The notes under the pieces: model-generated
What the model saw: only the letters and a program-made list of their open reading frames with translations
Databases searched by the model: none
What the model was told of the DNA's origin: nothing
In this document: in pieces, positions 46,350 to 59,143 of the stretch
How the letters are laid out: each line of letters begins with the position of its first letter
How positions within the stretch are numbered: the stretch's first letter is position 1
DNA from: Adiantum capillus-veneris
Taxonomy: Eukaryota > Streptophyta > Polypodiopsida > Polypodiales > Pteridaceae
Length of the DNA: 64,000 nt
Direction: 5' to 3'
Assembly: GCA_014529385.2 (NCBI GenBank)
Contig: CM043971.1
Coordinates: 98,971,985-99,035,984, forward strand
Made by a program: the position numbers and the translations under genes

Positions 46350-47565
46350 TGTAAGGTGCAGCGGAAGTGAATGTTGAATTTTGCTCAAGATGAGTGCTCC
46401 GAACTGTGCTCAAAGTTCCGTTTACTTACGGAAGGAAGAGCCTTCCATTCCTTTAGTGAGAGAGTGCAATGGACACAAACAAAGTGGTGAACATTGTGAA
46501 TGAAGGTGCTGAGAGTGAGAGAGAGAGAGAGAGAGAGAGAAGAATACGACACCAGAATGTTGTCAAACCCTCCTCCAAAGGCCCCACTCTCTATGCCGAG
46601 AGCGGTCTACTATTGATTGCAGAAATATCTACAATGCTTGGACTTGCCGGCGATGAGGACAACGACGAGAAAAGCTGAAATCTGAAAACGCTAATGGCTG
46701 AAATCTGCAAATCTTGTATCTGCTGAATTCTGACTCTATGTCGGTGACGATGTCGATGGCGACTATGCGACGACGACGCGCTGAAAACGCAGATGCTGAA
46801 ATCTGCGTTTTCCGGGCTGAATCTGCAAACTGCGCTGGATCTGACCGTGCGGCGAGGATCTACTGCGGGAGGTGAGATCTGCGAGGTTTGGGGGTGCTAC
46901 TGCGATGTCTGACTGCTGAAAACTGAAAACGCTGGTGCTACTGCTGATTCTGTTGCGATGGAATTGCAAAACGCCGAGGCTGATCTGCAAACCAAAAACG
47001 CTAGGGCTGAAAACTATCCTTGCTGAGAAATCTGCTAACACTAGGGCTGATCTGCTGTCGCTGTGGAATCTGGTAACACTAGGGCTGATCTGCTGTGTCT
47101 TGTTGTCGCCGAGGCTGATCTGCCATGCAAAAACGCCAAGGCTGGTATGTGGATGAAAAACGCTAGGTCTGCTTGGGGTCCTGCTGAGAAGGTGCTTGTT
47201 GAACCGAAGCTCCTGCTGCCTCTTCTGCCAGAAAGTGCTAGCGCTAGGTTTCTATATATAGTTGGCTACTGAATTTGCCCTACCTAGTTCCTAACAAAAG
47301 TCGCTTAAAAATAATACGTGAAAAATGTCAAAAATAGGGGAAAATAGGTCTGTGCACTATAAAAATGCTCCTGATGGGTTCTAATGGTAATCTAATAATC
47401 ATGCTGTGTGCAACCAGAGGTTATGCATCTACTCTAAGTGCCTGGACATGCACGGTCCGCGGACAGACTCACGAAAGTGCCAGATCACTTCCTAAGCTAA
47501 CTGAACTGAATCCATGTCATGAAGTAGCTTGTCCACATATACATAGGGTTAGATGTGCACATGAC
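46350..47565 (-). repeat. Family-B LTR in inverted orientation
   Basis: On the minus strand it runs from TGTCATGTGCACATC to CCGCTGCACCTTACA, with TG...CA ends and about 1216 bases, and aligns along its length with 56702-57910. A purine tract (minus strand TTTGAAAAGGAGGGGA) lies beside its start, so it is a 3' LTR whose internal DNA should lie to the right. No matching 5-bp duplication was found. Confidence 0.75.
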
Positions 47566-47605
47566 ATCCCCTCCTTTTCAAAGGGAGGTACTGGTACCGA
47601 ACTGT

Positions 47606-48035
47606 TTTTAGCATCTAGACACCGCAGATCAAGTCCCGAACCTCGCAGACCTCACCTTCCCGCAACAGTTCCTCACCGCACGGTCAGATCAGCCAGCATT
47701 TGCAGATTCAGCCCGGAAAACGCAGATTTCAGCATCTGCGTTTTCATCGTGTCATCATTGCATCGTCATCATCGCCGTCATCACCGACAAAGAGTCAAAA
47801 TTCAGCAAATACAAGGTTTGCAGATTTCATCCATTAGCGTTTTCAGATTTTAGCATGTCTAGTCGTCGTCCTCATCGTCGGCAAGTCCATAGCATTGTAG
47901 AGATTTGTGCAATCAATAGTAGACCGCTCTCGCCATAGAGAGTGGGGCCTTCGGAGGAGGGTTTGACAACATTCTAGTGTCGTATTCTTCTCTCTCTATC
48001 TCTCAGTCTTAGCACCTTCACTCACAGTGTTTACC
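47606..48035 (+). repeat. Family-B LTR fragment in plus orientation
   Basis: It shares GCATCTAGACACCGCAGATC and the GTGGGGCCTTCGGAGGAGGG block with 45.1-45.4 kb. Together with the inverted LTR on its left it forms a head-to-head rearrangement. Confidence 0.65.
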
Positions 48036-50328
48036 TAGTATGATCCTCAAGACGAGATGAGGGTAACTACTAGCTCGCCTTGCAGGCCTTCAAAGAAACA
48101 AAAACAATCAGCATGTGTGAGGAGAAAATCTTAGCGTTCTTTGTCTAGCTCAGACATGTTCGTTTGATGTTCATCATTAAACTCTTTCAAATTGATCGAG
48201 TAAACAAAAAGACTTGGATTTCATTAATTTTGAAATGCTCGAAGCCGATACAATAGGGATGGACTCACCCTTCAATTTTACATCTAGTACAATTTTTTTG
48301 CCCTTCTCATTTGTCAAAGTCGCTTTCTTGGCCCGATAGTTGACCACGGCGTTATTCTTATGGTACCAAGGGATTCCTAGGAGGACGTCACACCCTTCCA
48401 AAGGCATGATGTAAAAGTCCTCATGCCCTAAATACTCCTGACAATGCAAACGAAGTTTGCCAATGACAGGCGTAATGGCTACATCCTGTCCGGGCGCGGC
48501 TAGAACTGCCTCTGCCGGTGGCCCCATCCTGTCGGCCATAATCTCGAGGCGCGCCGCCAATTCAGGTGAAATGAAGTTGGCCTTGGCTCCTCCATCGAAA
48601 AAGATAAGCGCTTCCTGATCTTTCACTTTGCCCCAAGCTCGGCAAAGTTTTGTACTTTCATCTATCTCGCTTGGGTCAATTCCCATGCAATCCGGTACCA
48701 GTCCTGCTTTCATCTTGCCTTTTTTGCCACGTTCCTCTGCTGCTCTAGAACTCTTTGGCCTGTCTTCAATCTGTTCTTGTTGTGCCTTTTTGGGGCACTT
48801 TACGAAGATGTGCCCTTGTTCCCCGCAACCAAAACACTTCCCCTCTTTGAGATAGTTAGCCCTTTCTTTAAGAGTCACTCAAGGTTGTGTATCTTTCTTT
48901 TTGTGGGGACTCTTTTTCTTTCTATTTTCATTGTTCGAAGTCTGTCTGGTCCTTTGACTCAAGATTTCATCAGTGGGGTAGTCAAATTCCCCAAATGTAT
49001 CGAGAACCCCCGTTTCGCATGACCCATTAATTCTTGAAAAGAGTCCGACTTTTGTTAATCTTGGATCTCTGTAGGGAGTCCGCAACAAAACCGCTCAATC
49101 TGTTCCTTCAAGGTGACCTTCTTAAACAAAGAGGTCGGTAGAAAAGAATCCCAAAACCTCTCGCAATATGCATCCAAAGAATCTCCCTTGGTCATCCGAA
49201 GATGGTTCCAAGCGGTTCTACATCTCGTACTCCCGGGTCAACCAAGAAATAAGGAGCTGTTTGAATTTCAACTACTTGACCGCGGCTTCTATCCTCAGAA
49301 GAAGAGTGGACCACCATGTTCGAGCATTTCCTTTTAGAAAAGATGCAACCCTCTTGATCTTGGAGTGCTCTGAGTAATGCCCTCCAGAGAAGGCTATGTC
49401 AAACTGCTAGATGAAGGCCAAAGCCCTCGGAGCATCTCGGAATCTAGAAAAGGATTCAAAGTTTATTGATAGTCCACCCTCTTTAAATTCCTTTGTCTTC
49501 TTGCTCTCATCTTCGAGGAAGTCCTACATTGGTTGGCTCTATAAAAATGCTTCTTCTTCGTGTAAAACATGCGGTCATAGAAGTCCGAACTGTCAGAGGA
49601 TAACTCCTCCATAGAGTTATCAGAAACTGGTCAGAATCTAAGTTTCTTTGCCTTTTTCTTCTTCTTTCTGAAGCTTTGCTTTTTGCTTCTCTTCTTGCCC
49701 TTTCTGCCCTCCTCACTCGAGTCGGAAGAGCTAGAAGAACTGTCAGAAAAAGAGGAGGAAGAACTGGGTAGTCCTTCAAAACGTACACGCTTTTTCTGCT
49801 TTCTCGCACATGCAAAAGAAGATTGACGGCCTAAGTAACCAAGGTAGTCAGTCCCCTTCTTGCGCTTCTTTAATTGCTTTTTTGATTGATTCTTTGTGTC
49901 CAAAAGCTGACTGATCTGGTTCTCAACCACCTCTTGAAGTTCTTCTTCTGTAAACATCCTCGGAGTAGGAGGTTTCTTGATTGCCAGTTTGATTGGTGGT
50001 TCAGTGGCTTTCTGCCCACTGAGTATATACTTCAACCATGGATTGCTGAGCCAAAAAATTTGCAAACTGGGGATCTTTAGCAAACTGAAGCATCTGCATT
50101 GTGCACTCGTCAACCCATTGCCGACGTTGCATCTCCAAAAGTTCATACTGTGTAGGCCGAGGTGGCCCGTACTCATCTTCTGTTAAGTCGTTGAATTTTC
50201 TGTGTTGCCTCCTCCCGCCTCAACGGTTGCTGAAGAGGTTGGTTGGTTCTTTTCGGAATCCATAAGTGTCGCAAGAAAAGGGATCGAATTTCCCGGTAGA
50301 AGAGGAATCGGTCGTGCTCTGATACCAG
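48036..50328 (-). pseudogene. gag: Ty3/gypsy C gag and protease, pol missing
   Basis: Minus-strand gag starts near 50262 (MDSEKNQPTSSATVEAG). A region with an acidic/Ser-rich and then Lys-rich stretch (49631-50000) follows, then a broken capsid core (about 49000-49550), a knuckle KCFGCGEQGHIFVKC and a protease with FFDGGAKANFISPEL (Gly in the middle of the active triad). A GCDVLLGIPW segment as in chromovirus A follows. It ends at about 48177 and RT, RNase H and integrase are absent. Similarity to A is high around the protease, so C is a related chromovirus with deleted pol. Confidence 0.75.
50315..50326 (-). promoter_or_regulatory. Primer-binding site of element C
   Basis: Minus strand TGGTATCAGAGC matches the initiator-Met tRNA end. 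It lies two to three bases from the LTR end. Confidence 0.75.
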
Positions 50329-50903
50329 TGTAGCAAACTTGGACACCCCCAAGTCAAGATTCTGTCGCGACACAGCAAAGATTCACTTCAAAACACTTCA
50401 CAAATTTAAGAGTAGACACGGCCCGGCGTAGTTCCATGCCAAGGGAGATAGGCCCCAAAGACTGGCGCCCCTTTCGGTATTTCTTTTATATTAACCTTTG
50501 AGCAAAGTACAACCGCCCGCGGGTGCTCGCTCTCAAACTTTGCGTCCAGATGCCCTGAGAAATGAGCCCCTTGGGTCACTTATAAAGGTTACAAGGGATG
50601 CTAAAAGCAAAGCCCCAAAAGCATTAAACTCAAAATCCATGAGCTCCCAAAAGCATCTTGGCTAAAATCTTCCATAAAAAGCACTCGGCACTGATTGCGA
50701 AAATCCGTATAGGCAGGCCACGTCAGCAGCCAACGGAAAACGCGAAAAATCCGTACAACTGCCACGTCAACCAATCAGCGCGTTGTTTTTTTTGGGCCTC
50801 CGTACTGTCTGCCAGCGCATATTCCGGGCGTCCATACAATCAGGCCACGTCAGCACGTCCGTGAGTGTGTGTCCAGGCACTACCACGTCGTCAATTTGTG
50901 ACA
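50329..50903 (-). repeat. 5' LTR of element C
   Basis: On the minus strand it runs from TGTCACAAATTGACGACG to CCAAGTTTGCTACA. It contains the ATAAAGAAATACC motif (minus strand, 50464-50488). Confidence 0.7.
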
Positions 50904-52100
50904 ACTACAGCATCATGCATGCCCACATCAGAGGAGGTAAAGCCTTCAAGTGATGAAGAAGCCCCATGAATCATTGCATCTTTGTAAGAATGTATCACCT
51001 TGTTCCATGCCTCCACAAGTGTGCAATTATCGTTACAAGGAAGAGGTTTTTGCACTGCAGATTTCACAGCAAGAAGTATATGATTGTATATGATCCTTCC
51101 CCCAAATCCACATTCTTTCCCTTATTCCTCGTTCCATGTGCAGCTACAAGCTTTCCCTTGCTCGAAGTGTTTCGGAAACTAGCAAATGTGAGTTTGCCTT
51201 TATCTACAGGTAGAGGCCCCAATAGAGGTTGATCTAGGGTTAGAGACCTCTTTCTCATTGGAAATAGCAAGCTGAGAAACAGATAGAGGAGGAGGTTGCA
51301 AATTAAGTTCAGGACATTCAAATTGCATCTGTCCAAATTTCCCACAGCGAAAGCCTGAAGTTGCAAATTCCCCCCATTTGAGCTTGAAGGGGCATTTCCC
51401 AATGAGTGAGTCCCCCAAGTTAACAGGAATTCCTTCAAGGGTGGGAACATCCGTGTCCCAAAGCACACAAAACCGATTTGTATAGGCATCAAGTTTGGGA
51501 GGACATATCAATTTCCTCATGTGAAAAGAAAGCATAGAAAGAAAAAGTCGCTAGGTTTGCGGAAAGTCGACTATTTCCACCCATACTTGACATGTGGCGG
51601 ATGAGGCTTTGATAGTCTTTGGTAAGAGCCCAGAGCAATACCAGTGTCATCTGAGTACCAAAAAACGATGGGGATAATTCAAGCAACATATTGCGGGCGT
51701 CAGTGTCTGCCAACAAGACTTCATAGAATCTGGCACCAACCTAGACCCCTCTGACAACCTGACATTTAAGAAGAAAATCTACCCACTCGCCCACGTCTTG
51801 CGCACTAGGCATCTACCCCAGAAAGAATAAAATAACGACATTGAGAGCATACTGCACCACTGAGTCCATGAGAGCTTGAACTGGAATGAGCACCTCAATG
51901 GTGGGTTCCTAACCCTCCCAAGCATTCCCCACATCCTCAAAATCCTCCAATAAACAAGCTCGGATTTCACCCATTTCCGACAACTCTACAACCATCTATT
52001 TCTTGCATTTGTAAGAGCTGATGGTAGGCTTGGCAGAATCCATCATACACTAAAGGGAGATGTTCTGAAAACCGAGCACTCTGATTTTCTTAAGTTTGGG
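50904..52100 (-). pseudogene. LINE (family G) ORF1 region, decayed
   Basis: The minus strand starts MMDSAKPTISSYKC near 52045 and continues through NPPLRCSFQFKLSW-like and AALTKDYQSLIRHMSSMGG-like segments to FRCGKFGQMQFECPELN, a degenerate zinc knuckle of the kind that ends DUF4283-type LINE ORF1 proteins. Many stops are present. Element C appears to have inserted at its left side. The start is shared with the copy at 53690. Confidence 0.5.
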
Positions 52101-52640
52101 ATATGTGCACACAAAATACACATATTGTGACAAGCTGATGACGTGGCGATCATACAAAATCCCACAATTTGCGCTAACGTGCTGACGTGGCAGCAGTACG
52201 AATCTACGCGATTTGCATTGAAGTGACACATGGCACTGCTGTGCGGAATTCCACAAATCACGCTGGCTGATTTTAGCAAGTTTTAGCGCTAGTTTTTGAG
52301 GACAGATACTTTTAAGTGCTTTTAGACCTTATGCTTCTGAGGTGAGCTCTGCTTTTAGCAATCCTTGTACTCTTTATAAGTGCCTAGAGGGCCATTCTTC
52401 CAGGGATCCTAACGCAGAGCCGAAAAATTGGTTCCGGCGGGAGTTGTATCCGTTGCAGATCAATGAATAAAGAAATACCGAAAGGGCGCCAGTCTTTGGG
52501 GCCAACATGACTTGGCCTGGAACTCCGCCGCACCGTGTCGTCTCTTCTCAGATATTAAGTGTTTGAAGTATTAAAGTGTGAAGTTGCACTCATCTCTCTG
52601 ATTTCCATCCGACACGTCGTTGGAAGCGATTACACACATT
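52101..52640 (+). repeat. LTR-like sequence F
   Basis: It contains CGTGGCAGCAGTACG and TTTATAAGTGCC (promoter-like, about 52373) and the motif ATAAAGAAATACCGAAAGGG at 52467-52486, followed by GGGGCCAACATGACTTGGCC. The order resembles LTRs C and D in the opposite orientation. Its ends are not defined. Confidence 0.45.
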
Positions 52641-52848
52641 CAAAAAGAGAACGACCAAGCTCTGTACCAGTTTAACTCACTAAGCAAAAAACAAGTAAAC
52701 AGAGGACACAACGATGGCGATGGATTTCTAGAGATCAAAATACTTATAAACTAAGCTAGTTAACTTAAAAATAACGAAGGATTTAAAAACGTATGTACGA
52801 AGGCTGGACAACACGATGAAGAGCTACAGCTCGCGCGAGCAATCAGAA

Positions 52849-53075
<227 letters not shown>

Positions 53076-53125
53076 AACAAAATCATTAGCATGAACATTA
53101 CCAAAGATACACACACCCACACACA

Positions 53126-53760
53126 CATCTTTTTTGTAAATCTTATTTTCTTAATTTACAAGTGGGAAAGGTGATGAAAACCCATCACAAAGATCCGATA
53201 CAAAGGGAAGAACAAAGACATGTGACAGCTCTAAAAGCAAACATAGGAGAGTTGTAGGATATCCAGGGAATCGGGATATGTCCCCAACATAAGAGGGCAA
53301 AATGTAAGGATTAACTAAGCGAAATCTTGAACGAAGGAAAGAGATCCGCATCATGCTGATGGAACATGCGAAAATTGCGTTGGAGCCACAAAGACCATAG
53401 AGACCAGAATCTGGCCCATGTGAAGAAGACCACAAACCGTTGAAGGGAAGTTGGGAGAATGCCAAAAGCCCAAAACCGTTTGTGGAAAACTGCCGATGGA
53501 AAGCGGACGTGCCGACAGGCTTGAGGGCTTGAACTGAATGAGCACCTCAGTGGTGGGTTCCTGACCTTCCTAGGCACTCCGCGCATCTTGAAAATTCTCC
53601 AATAAGCAAGCTCGGATTTTGAGAACTCTGCGGCCATCTGTTTCCTGCATTTGTAAGAGGAGATGGTCGGCGTGGTGGAATCCATCATACACTAAAGGGA
53701 GATATCCTGAGAATTGAACCCAGAGATTTTCTGATTTTCTGGAAATATATCAGCACACAC
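53126..53760 (-). pseudogene. Internally deleted LINE (family G), 5' start joined to 3' end
   Basis: The minus strand begins with the same 5' leader and ORF1 start (MMDSTTPTISSYKCRKQ at 53688) as the copy at 52.0 kb. After about 45 codons it passes directly into the C-terminal RT tail (FPSAVFHKRF and VVFFTWARFWSLWSLWLQRN), then a 3' UTR and a short A-rich end at 53126-53140. All of the endonuclease and RT is missing, yet both ends are kept. Confidence 0.65.
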
Positions 53761-53941
53761 TGACACACCTTTCCCTCTTAATACACATCTATTTCGTAAC
53801 TCGAGTGAACACACAGGGTACACACACACTGAAAGAGGAAGAGTAGGAAAGAGTAGCATACATGCCTCACTCACACACACACACACACACACACACACGA
53901 CCCTTGAAGAAGAGCAAAGAAGTCGGGTACGTGACTTACAT

Positions 53942-54298
53942 GTGAGGGTCACCGGCCTCAAGGATGTCAACAGTGTTGAAAAAGAGTTCACAAGCCTCAT
54001 GTCTATGATGGGGATGGAGAAGCCTTTACACACAAAGGCATGGAGGGTGGGCAAGAGGAGTGAAGGCCTGGGAGAGTCCTCAAAGGACAGAGCACTCATA
54101 CTACGTTTCCCCTCCTTGGAGGAGGAGGAGTTCTTGAGGAAGAGGCCAACTCTTAAGAAGACAACTAATTTTCTCGGTGATGATCTCATTCTCTCATAGC
54201 TGGCTCACATGAGAGAGGTGATGCCAGAGATTACAGCAGCAAAGGAGAAGGGAAAGATAGCCTTCTATAGAGATGGTGGGATGGTGATTGTAGAGTGA
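53942..54298 (+). pseudogene. LINE (family H) ORF1 C-terminal part
   Basis: The frame reads VTGLKDVNSVEKEFTSLMS, later LILRFPSLEEEEFLRKRPTL and, past one TAG, MREVMPEITAAKEKGKIAFY. This RRM-like core followed by a basic helix region is the ORF1 pattern. The endonuclease/RT ORF begins about 40 bases on. Confidence 0.5.
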
Positions 54299-54334
54299 CG
54301 CTCTACATGATGGTGTAAAGACCTATGGACCATA

Positions 54335-56696
54335 TTGAAGATGGCAGCCTGAAATTGTGATGGATCTTACAAGTTGGATGTGGGCGCCTTTGAGAATAGC
54401 TTTCGAGACGGGGACATTATATTCTTCTATGAGACTCATCCGGCCCTTGGACAGATGATGCCACATGTGACGGGATATAGATGGGAGATAGCTTGCGGGA
54501 CTGATACGAGATTGGATCGGGGGGAGTAGCATTGTTATTCAAAGAGGAGTTGTAGCCACTTCTACACATTGTACAAAGAGATGATCATGCTAGATACATG
54601 TTAGTGAGGCTGAGGGCTGACACAGGTTGATTTTTATACATTGCCATATGCTACTTTCCCCCCAGTACATCAGTTTATGCTGGGCCTAGAGGGCGATCAC
54701 CTTTCTTTGTACTAGATGATGACATATGGGAGTTTTCCAAGGATGGGACACCATCCTCCTAGGGGACTTCAATGCCCAGACGGGCAATGCTCAGAGGAGA
54801 TTTGACACTTCAAAGGAGATGTTTAGAGAGCTGGATATAGGAGATTTGGGGCTTGACAGAATTCACGCAGATAAAGTATGGAAGACATCTCACGGAGATG
54901 GCAACTACACATGGTCTGGCCATACTTAATGCCTACAGCGTTTTTCTAGAGCGGCTGGATTCACATGCTTTCTTCCACAGAGGCATGGGGCCAGCACAGT
55001 AGACTATGTCATGGCACAGCCGAGCTTCATCCCCTGTATTCAGGCTTTCACAGTAGGACCCAGACCAGGGGTGTAGCACTGGATCATGCTCTCTTGACAC
55101 TTTCCATCTCCTTTCAGTACAGTGCAGCCCAGGTATCAAGAGGGAGGACAAATACCTGCTATACATTTACACCAGAGACCGACTTTGTTTATACAGAGAA
55201 GATCTATAGTCGTCTATGTACAACAGCCAGGCCAGGACTCTGTGGAGGAGATCACCACTTTACTGATCGAGACATTACATGATGCAGCAACAGAGGCATA
55301 CCCACACACTCAGCCTGATCAGAGACACCGTTTTGGGAGCATGCCTTAGAACAATTGGTATGACGAGGAGTGTAGAGAGACGAGAGCACAGCTTCAAAGG
55401 GATCTTCTCCTAGGGATCATCAATCACAAACAGTCTCGCATAGCCTTCCGGCACCTTGTGTGACGGAAGAAGCGAGCGTTCCTAGCTCAGATGGAGCGAT
55501 ACTTGTACCAGTTTTCTTGAGTAGAGACTCAGGAGAGGCATGGCGTTTGTTTCATGAGACTCCCCTCCCCCGGTGATTACTTATCCTGATGTGTGGGGTC
55601 AATATGTAACATCCTTATATATGGTCCCTGGACAGACACCCCTGCCAGATCCTCCTGAGCCATGCCCATCTATGAGCACCTTCTTTACCACTGAGATGGT
55701 AAACACGGCCATTGACAGGATGAGGACCAGAAGGGCATACGATCGTGATGGTCTAGTAGCAGAGCACTTTATACATGCTAGAGATATGCTGGCAGAGTTC
55801 TTGCAGTGTTGTTCAATCGTGTCATGTGTGAGGGTCTACCTGAGACTTGGAAATTGTCTACTATTGTTCCTATCTTCAAGGCAAGTGATTCTACTGAACT
55901 TGGAAACTACTGTACTATTATGATTGGGCACACATTGGCACAGTTGTATGCATCTATCCTTGAGCAGTAGTTGAGCAAATGGGCAGAGAGTGAGGGCAAA
56001 TGAGCAGCGAGACAGACCGGTTTCAAGAGAGGCTTCTCCAATTTGGACCATATTTTGACAGTCAAAGCCATCATTAGGAGGGTATGGCACATGGGAGACG
56101 GATTTATTGTAGCTTTGTGGATTTTCACAAAGCATTTGACATAGTGCCCAGAGCCAGATTGATGTGCGGACTACAGGAGATGGGAGTGCCCATTGAGTTG
56201 ATTTGGGGAATCATGGCTCTATACAATTTAGTAATGGGACATGTACCCACTCCAGAGGAGATATCTAATTTAGTTCATTCCACTATTGGAGTGAAACAAG
56301 GTTATCCATTGTCTCCTACTCTATTTGTCCCCCTATGGAGATAGAGGCGCTCACCAGATCAGTCTCCTTTATGCATAGCTTATGGGATACTACTAGAGAC
56401 AGATATGCCAAATTGGCCCTTGAGTCCTCTAGACAGTTAGCTTTACAGGGGGACACATCATGGTAGCGGTATTCACAAAAATTGGAAAATTCTCAGTTAG
56501 TTTGGAGGATGACTTTGATGGAAACTGGCTAAATTTGAAGGCTTTTAGTGTAAAAACCGATAAAAACCGAAATTTTCAGTTAGACTGGGAAATTTCCATG
56601 CTCTCCTTTTTTCCATTGGTTGCTAAAAACGTTTTTGGTCAGCATTGCATGCTGGTATGCACAGATGTCATCATGGTTCCAGATACATTGCTTTAT
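54335..56696 (+). pseudogene. LINE (family H) ORF2: AP endonuclease and reverse transcriptase
   Basis: Shifting frames give NCDGSYKLDVGAFENSF and DIIFFYETHPALG (endonuclease Glu), TILLGDFNAQTGNA (Asp/Asn motif), STVDYVMAQPSF and GVALDHALL. The RT has NTAIDRMRTRRAYDRDGLVA, VPIFKASDS and NYCTIM, CSFVDFHKAFDIVPR (motif A) and GVKQGYPLSPTLF (motif B). The Tyr-Ala-Asp-Asp motif is not seen in the decayed end. At least eight stops or shifts are present. The gene is then split by a family-B LTR element and its C-terminus lies at 59144-59827. Confidence 0.8.
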
Positions 56697-56701
56697 CATG
56701 G
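56697..56701. repeat. CATGG target duplication of the family-B element
   Basis: It precedes the 5' LTR. The other copy is 59139-59143. Confidence 0.85.
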
Positions 56702-59138
56702 TGTCACGTGACACATCCAACCCCATGTGATCATGGACAAGCTATAGCACGACAAGGGTTCAGTCAATCCAGTCAGTCTAGATTTAGAAGTGATCTGGCA
56801 CTTTTGTGAGTCTATTTGTAGACCGTGCATGTCCAGACACTTAGTGTAGATGCATATCCTCTGGTTGCACACAGCATGATCATAAGCATTCCCATCAAAA
56901 TCCATATGAATCCTTCAGGGGAATTTTCCATTGCATTTAGCCTATTTTACTATTTTTTGACATTTTTCACTTATTATTTTTAAGTGACTTTTGTTGGAAA
57001 GTAGGTAGGGCAAATTGAGTAAGTTTGTATATAAGCAAACCTAGACTAGCACTAAATAGCAAAAGAGGCAACAAGAGCCAAGCTCAGCAGGCAACTTCTC
57101 CAACAAGACCTTAGCGGTTCTCCCCTCTAAGCAAGAAGAACCATCTCCCCCTAGCGTTTCCTCCATCAGCATCATCGCCAGAAGCAAGCCTTGCCCTAGC
57201 GTTTTGCATCAGCAACAATCACCAGCAGAAGTCCCTGCACACCTAGCGTTTTCCGGATTGCACCCTAGCGTTTTGGAGATCCTAGCGTTTGCAGATCTCA
57301 GCCTTTACAACCTTCAACCCTCGCGTTTTTCAGCAGTAGAAAGACCTGCATATTCAGCCCTAAGGAGTAGGAGATTCAACCCGGAAAGACCCTCAGTTTC
57401 AGCCTGTAAGAAACCTCAGTTTTCAGCTCTAAAGCCTGCAGATTTTCAGCGACAAGGACCTACAGAAACAGCCCCAAAATCAGCGTTTTTGGACTAGCCG
57501 CAGATTTCAGCCCATAGCGTTTTTGGACAGCAGATACAAGATTGCAGATTTCAGCCTTCAGACCGGTGTCGTCATCCCCTTCGTCATCGTCAACATAGCC
57601 TAGACTTGCATCAGTCACATGCATTCTGTTTGTACCAGATTGTGCAATCATAAGTAGACCACTCTCGCCGACGAGTGGGGCCTTCAGGGGAGGGTTTTAC
57701 AACGTCTCTGGTGTCGTATCTCTCTTCTCTCTCTATCTCCCAGTCTCATACACTTGCACGCACAGTGTCCATTCACTTTGTTTGTGATCATAGCATTCTC
57801 TCATTAAGACCGTAAGGCTCTCCCTTCCATAAGAACAAAAGGAACCTTGAGCACAGTTCGGAGCACTCATCTTGAGCAAAGCGCAAACATTCATTCCGCT
57901 ACACCTTACATTGGTATCAGAGCTTTGGCAGTGTTTTGTATCACTCAAGGAAAGAACCACAAGAACCACCGAATTTTTTTGCTTGTTGAGGTCGCACGAA
58001 CCGAAGTTCGCTTGGGCGTGTCGATTCCTAATCGTGTTTTTGAAGAGTGACAGGAATCCCAGGAAAGAAGGGCTTGTCCAGCCTCCCCTTGTGTCTCTTT
58101 TCACTCATTGAGAGCGGACCGTGCACTTAGCAGTCGGCCAATCGACGTGAGGTGGGAGAAAGCAACCTTGGTGTGAGCAGATTCAGCCCGGAAAGACCCT
58201 CAGTTTCAGCCCGTAAGAAACCTCAGTTTTCAGCCCTAAAGCCTGCAGATTTTCAGCGACAAGGACCTACAGAAACAGCCCCAAAATCAGTGTTTTTGGA
58301 CTAGCCGCAGATTTCAGCCCATAGTGTTTTGGACAGCAGATACAAGATTGTAGATTTCAGCCTTCAGATCGGTGTCGTCATCGTCAACATAGCCTAGACT
58401 TGCATCAGTCACATGCATTCCGTTTGTACCAGATTGTGCAATCATAAGTAGACCACTCTCGCCGACGAGAGTGGGGCCTTCGGAGGAGGGTTTTACAACG
58501 TCTCTGGTGTCGTATCTCTCTTCTCTCTCTATCTCCCAGTCTCATACACTTGCACGCACATTGTCCATTCACTTTGTTTGTGATCATAGCATTCTCTCAT
58601 TAAGAACGGAAGGCTCTCCCTTCCATAAGAACAAAAGAAACCTTGAGCACAGTTCGGAGCACTCATCTTGAGCAAAGTGCAAACATTCATTCCGCTGCAC
58701 CTTACAATAAATCTAAGCCATCAGCGATTTTGGAACAGCAGCAGAAGTCAGCCATTAGCGTTTTTGGACAGCAGTTTTCAGCCCTTAGATCGGTCTCGCC
58801 ATCTCCATCGTCGACGTCGACCTAGCCTAGACTTGCATTAGTCATATGCATCCTCATTGTACCGGTTTGTGCATCAATAGTAGACCACTCTCGCCGACGA
58901 GAGTGGGGCCTTCGAAGGAGGGTTTTACAACGTCTCTGGTGTTGTATTTCTCTTCTCTCTCTATCTCTAAATCTCATACACTTGCACGCACAGTGTCCAT
59001 TCACTTTGTTTGTGATCATTGCACTCTCTCATTAAGAACGGAAGGCTCTCCCTTCCATAAGAACAAAAGGAACCTTGAGCGCAGTTCGGAGCACTCATCT
59101 TGAGCAAAGTTCAAACATTCATTCCGCTGCACCTTACA
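56702..59138 (+). mobile_element. Non-autonomous family-B LTR element inside the LINE
   Basis: The 5' LTR is 56702-57910 (TGTCACGTGACAC to CACCTTACA). The primer site TTGGTATCAGAGC (initiator-Met) starts at 57911 and a leader runs to about 58177. Two successive partial LTR copies follow (about 58178-58707 and 58708-59138), each ending in the LTR terminus. No gag or pol remains. CATGG duplicates flank it. The tandem LTR ends suggest unequal recombination or template switching. Confidence 0.85.
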
Positions 59139-59143
59139 CATGG

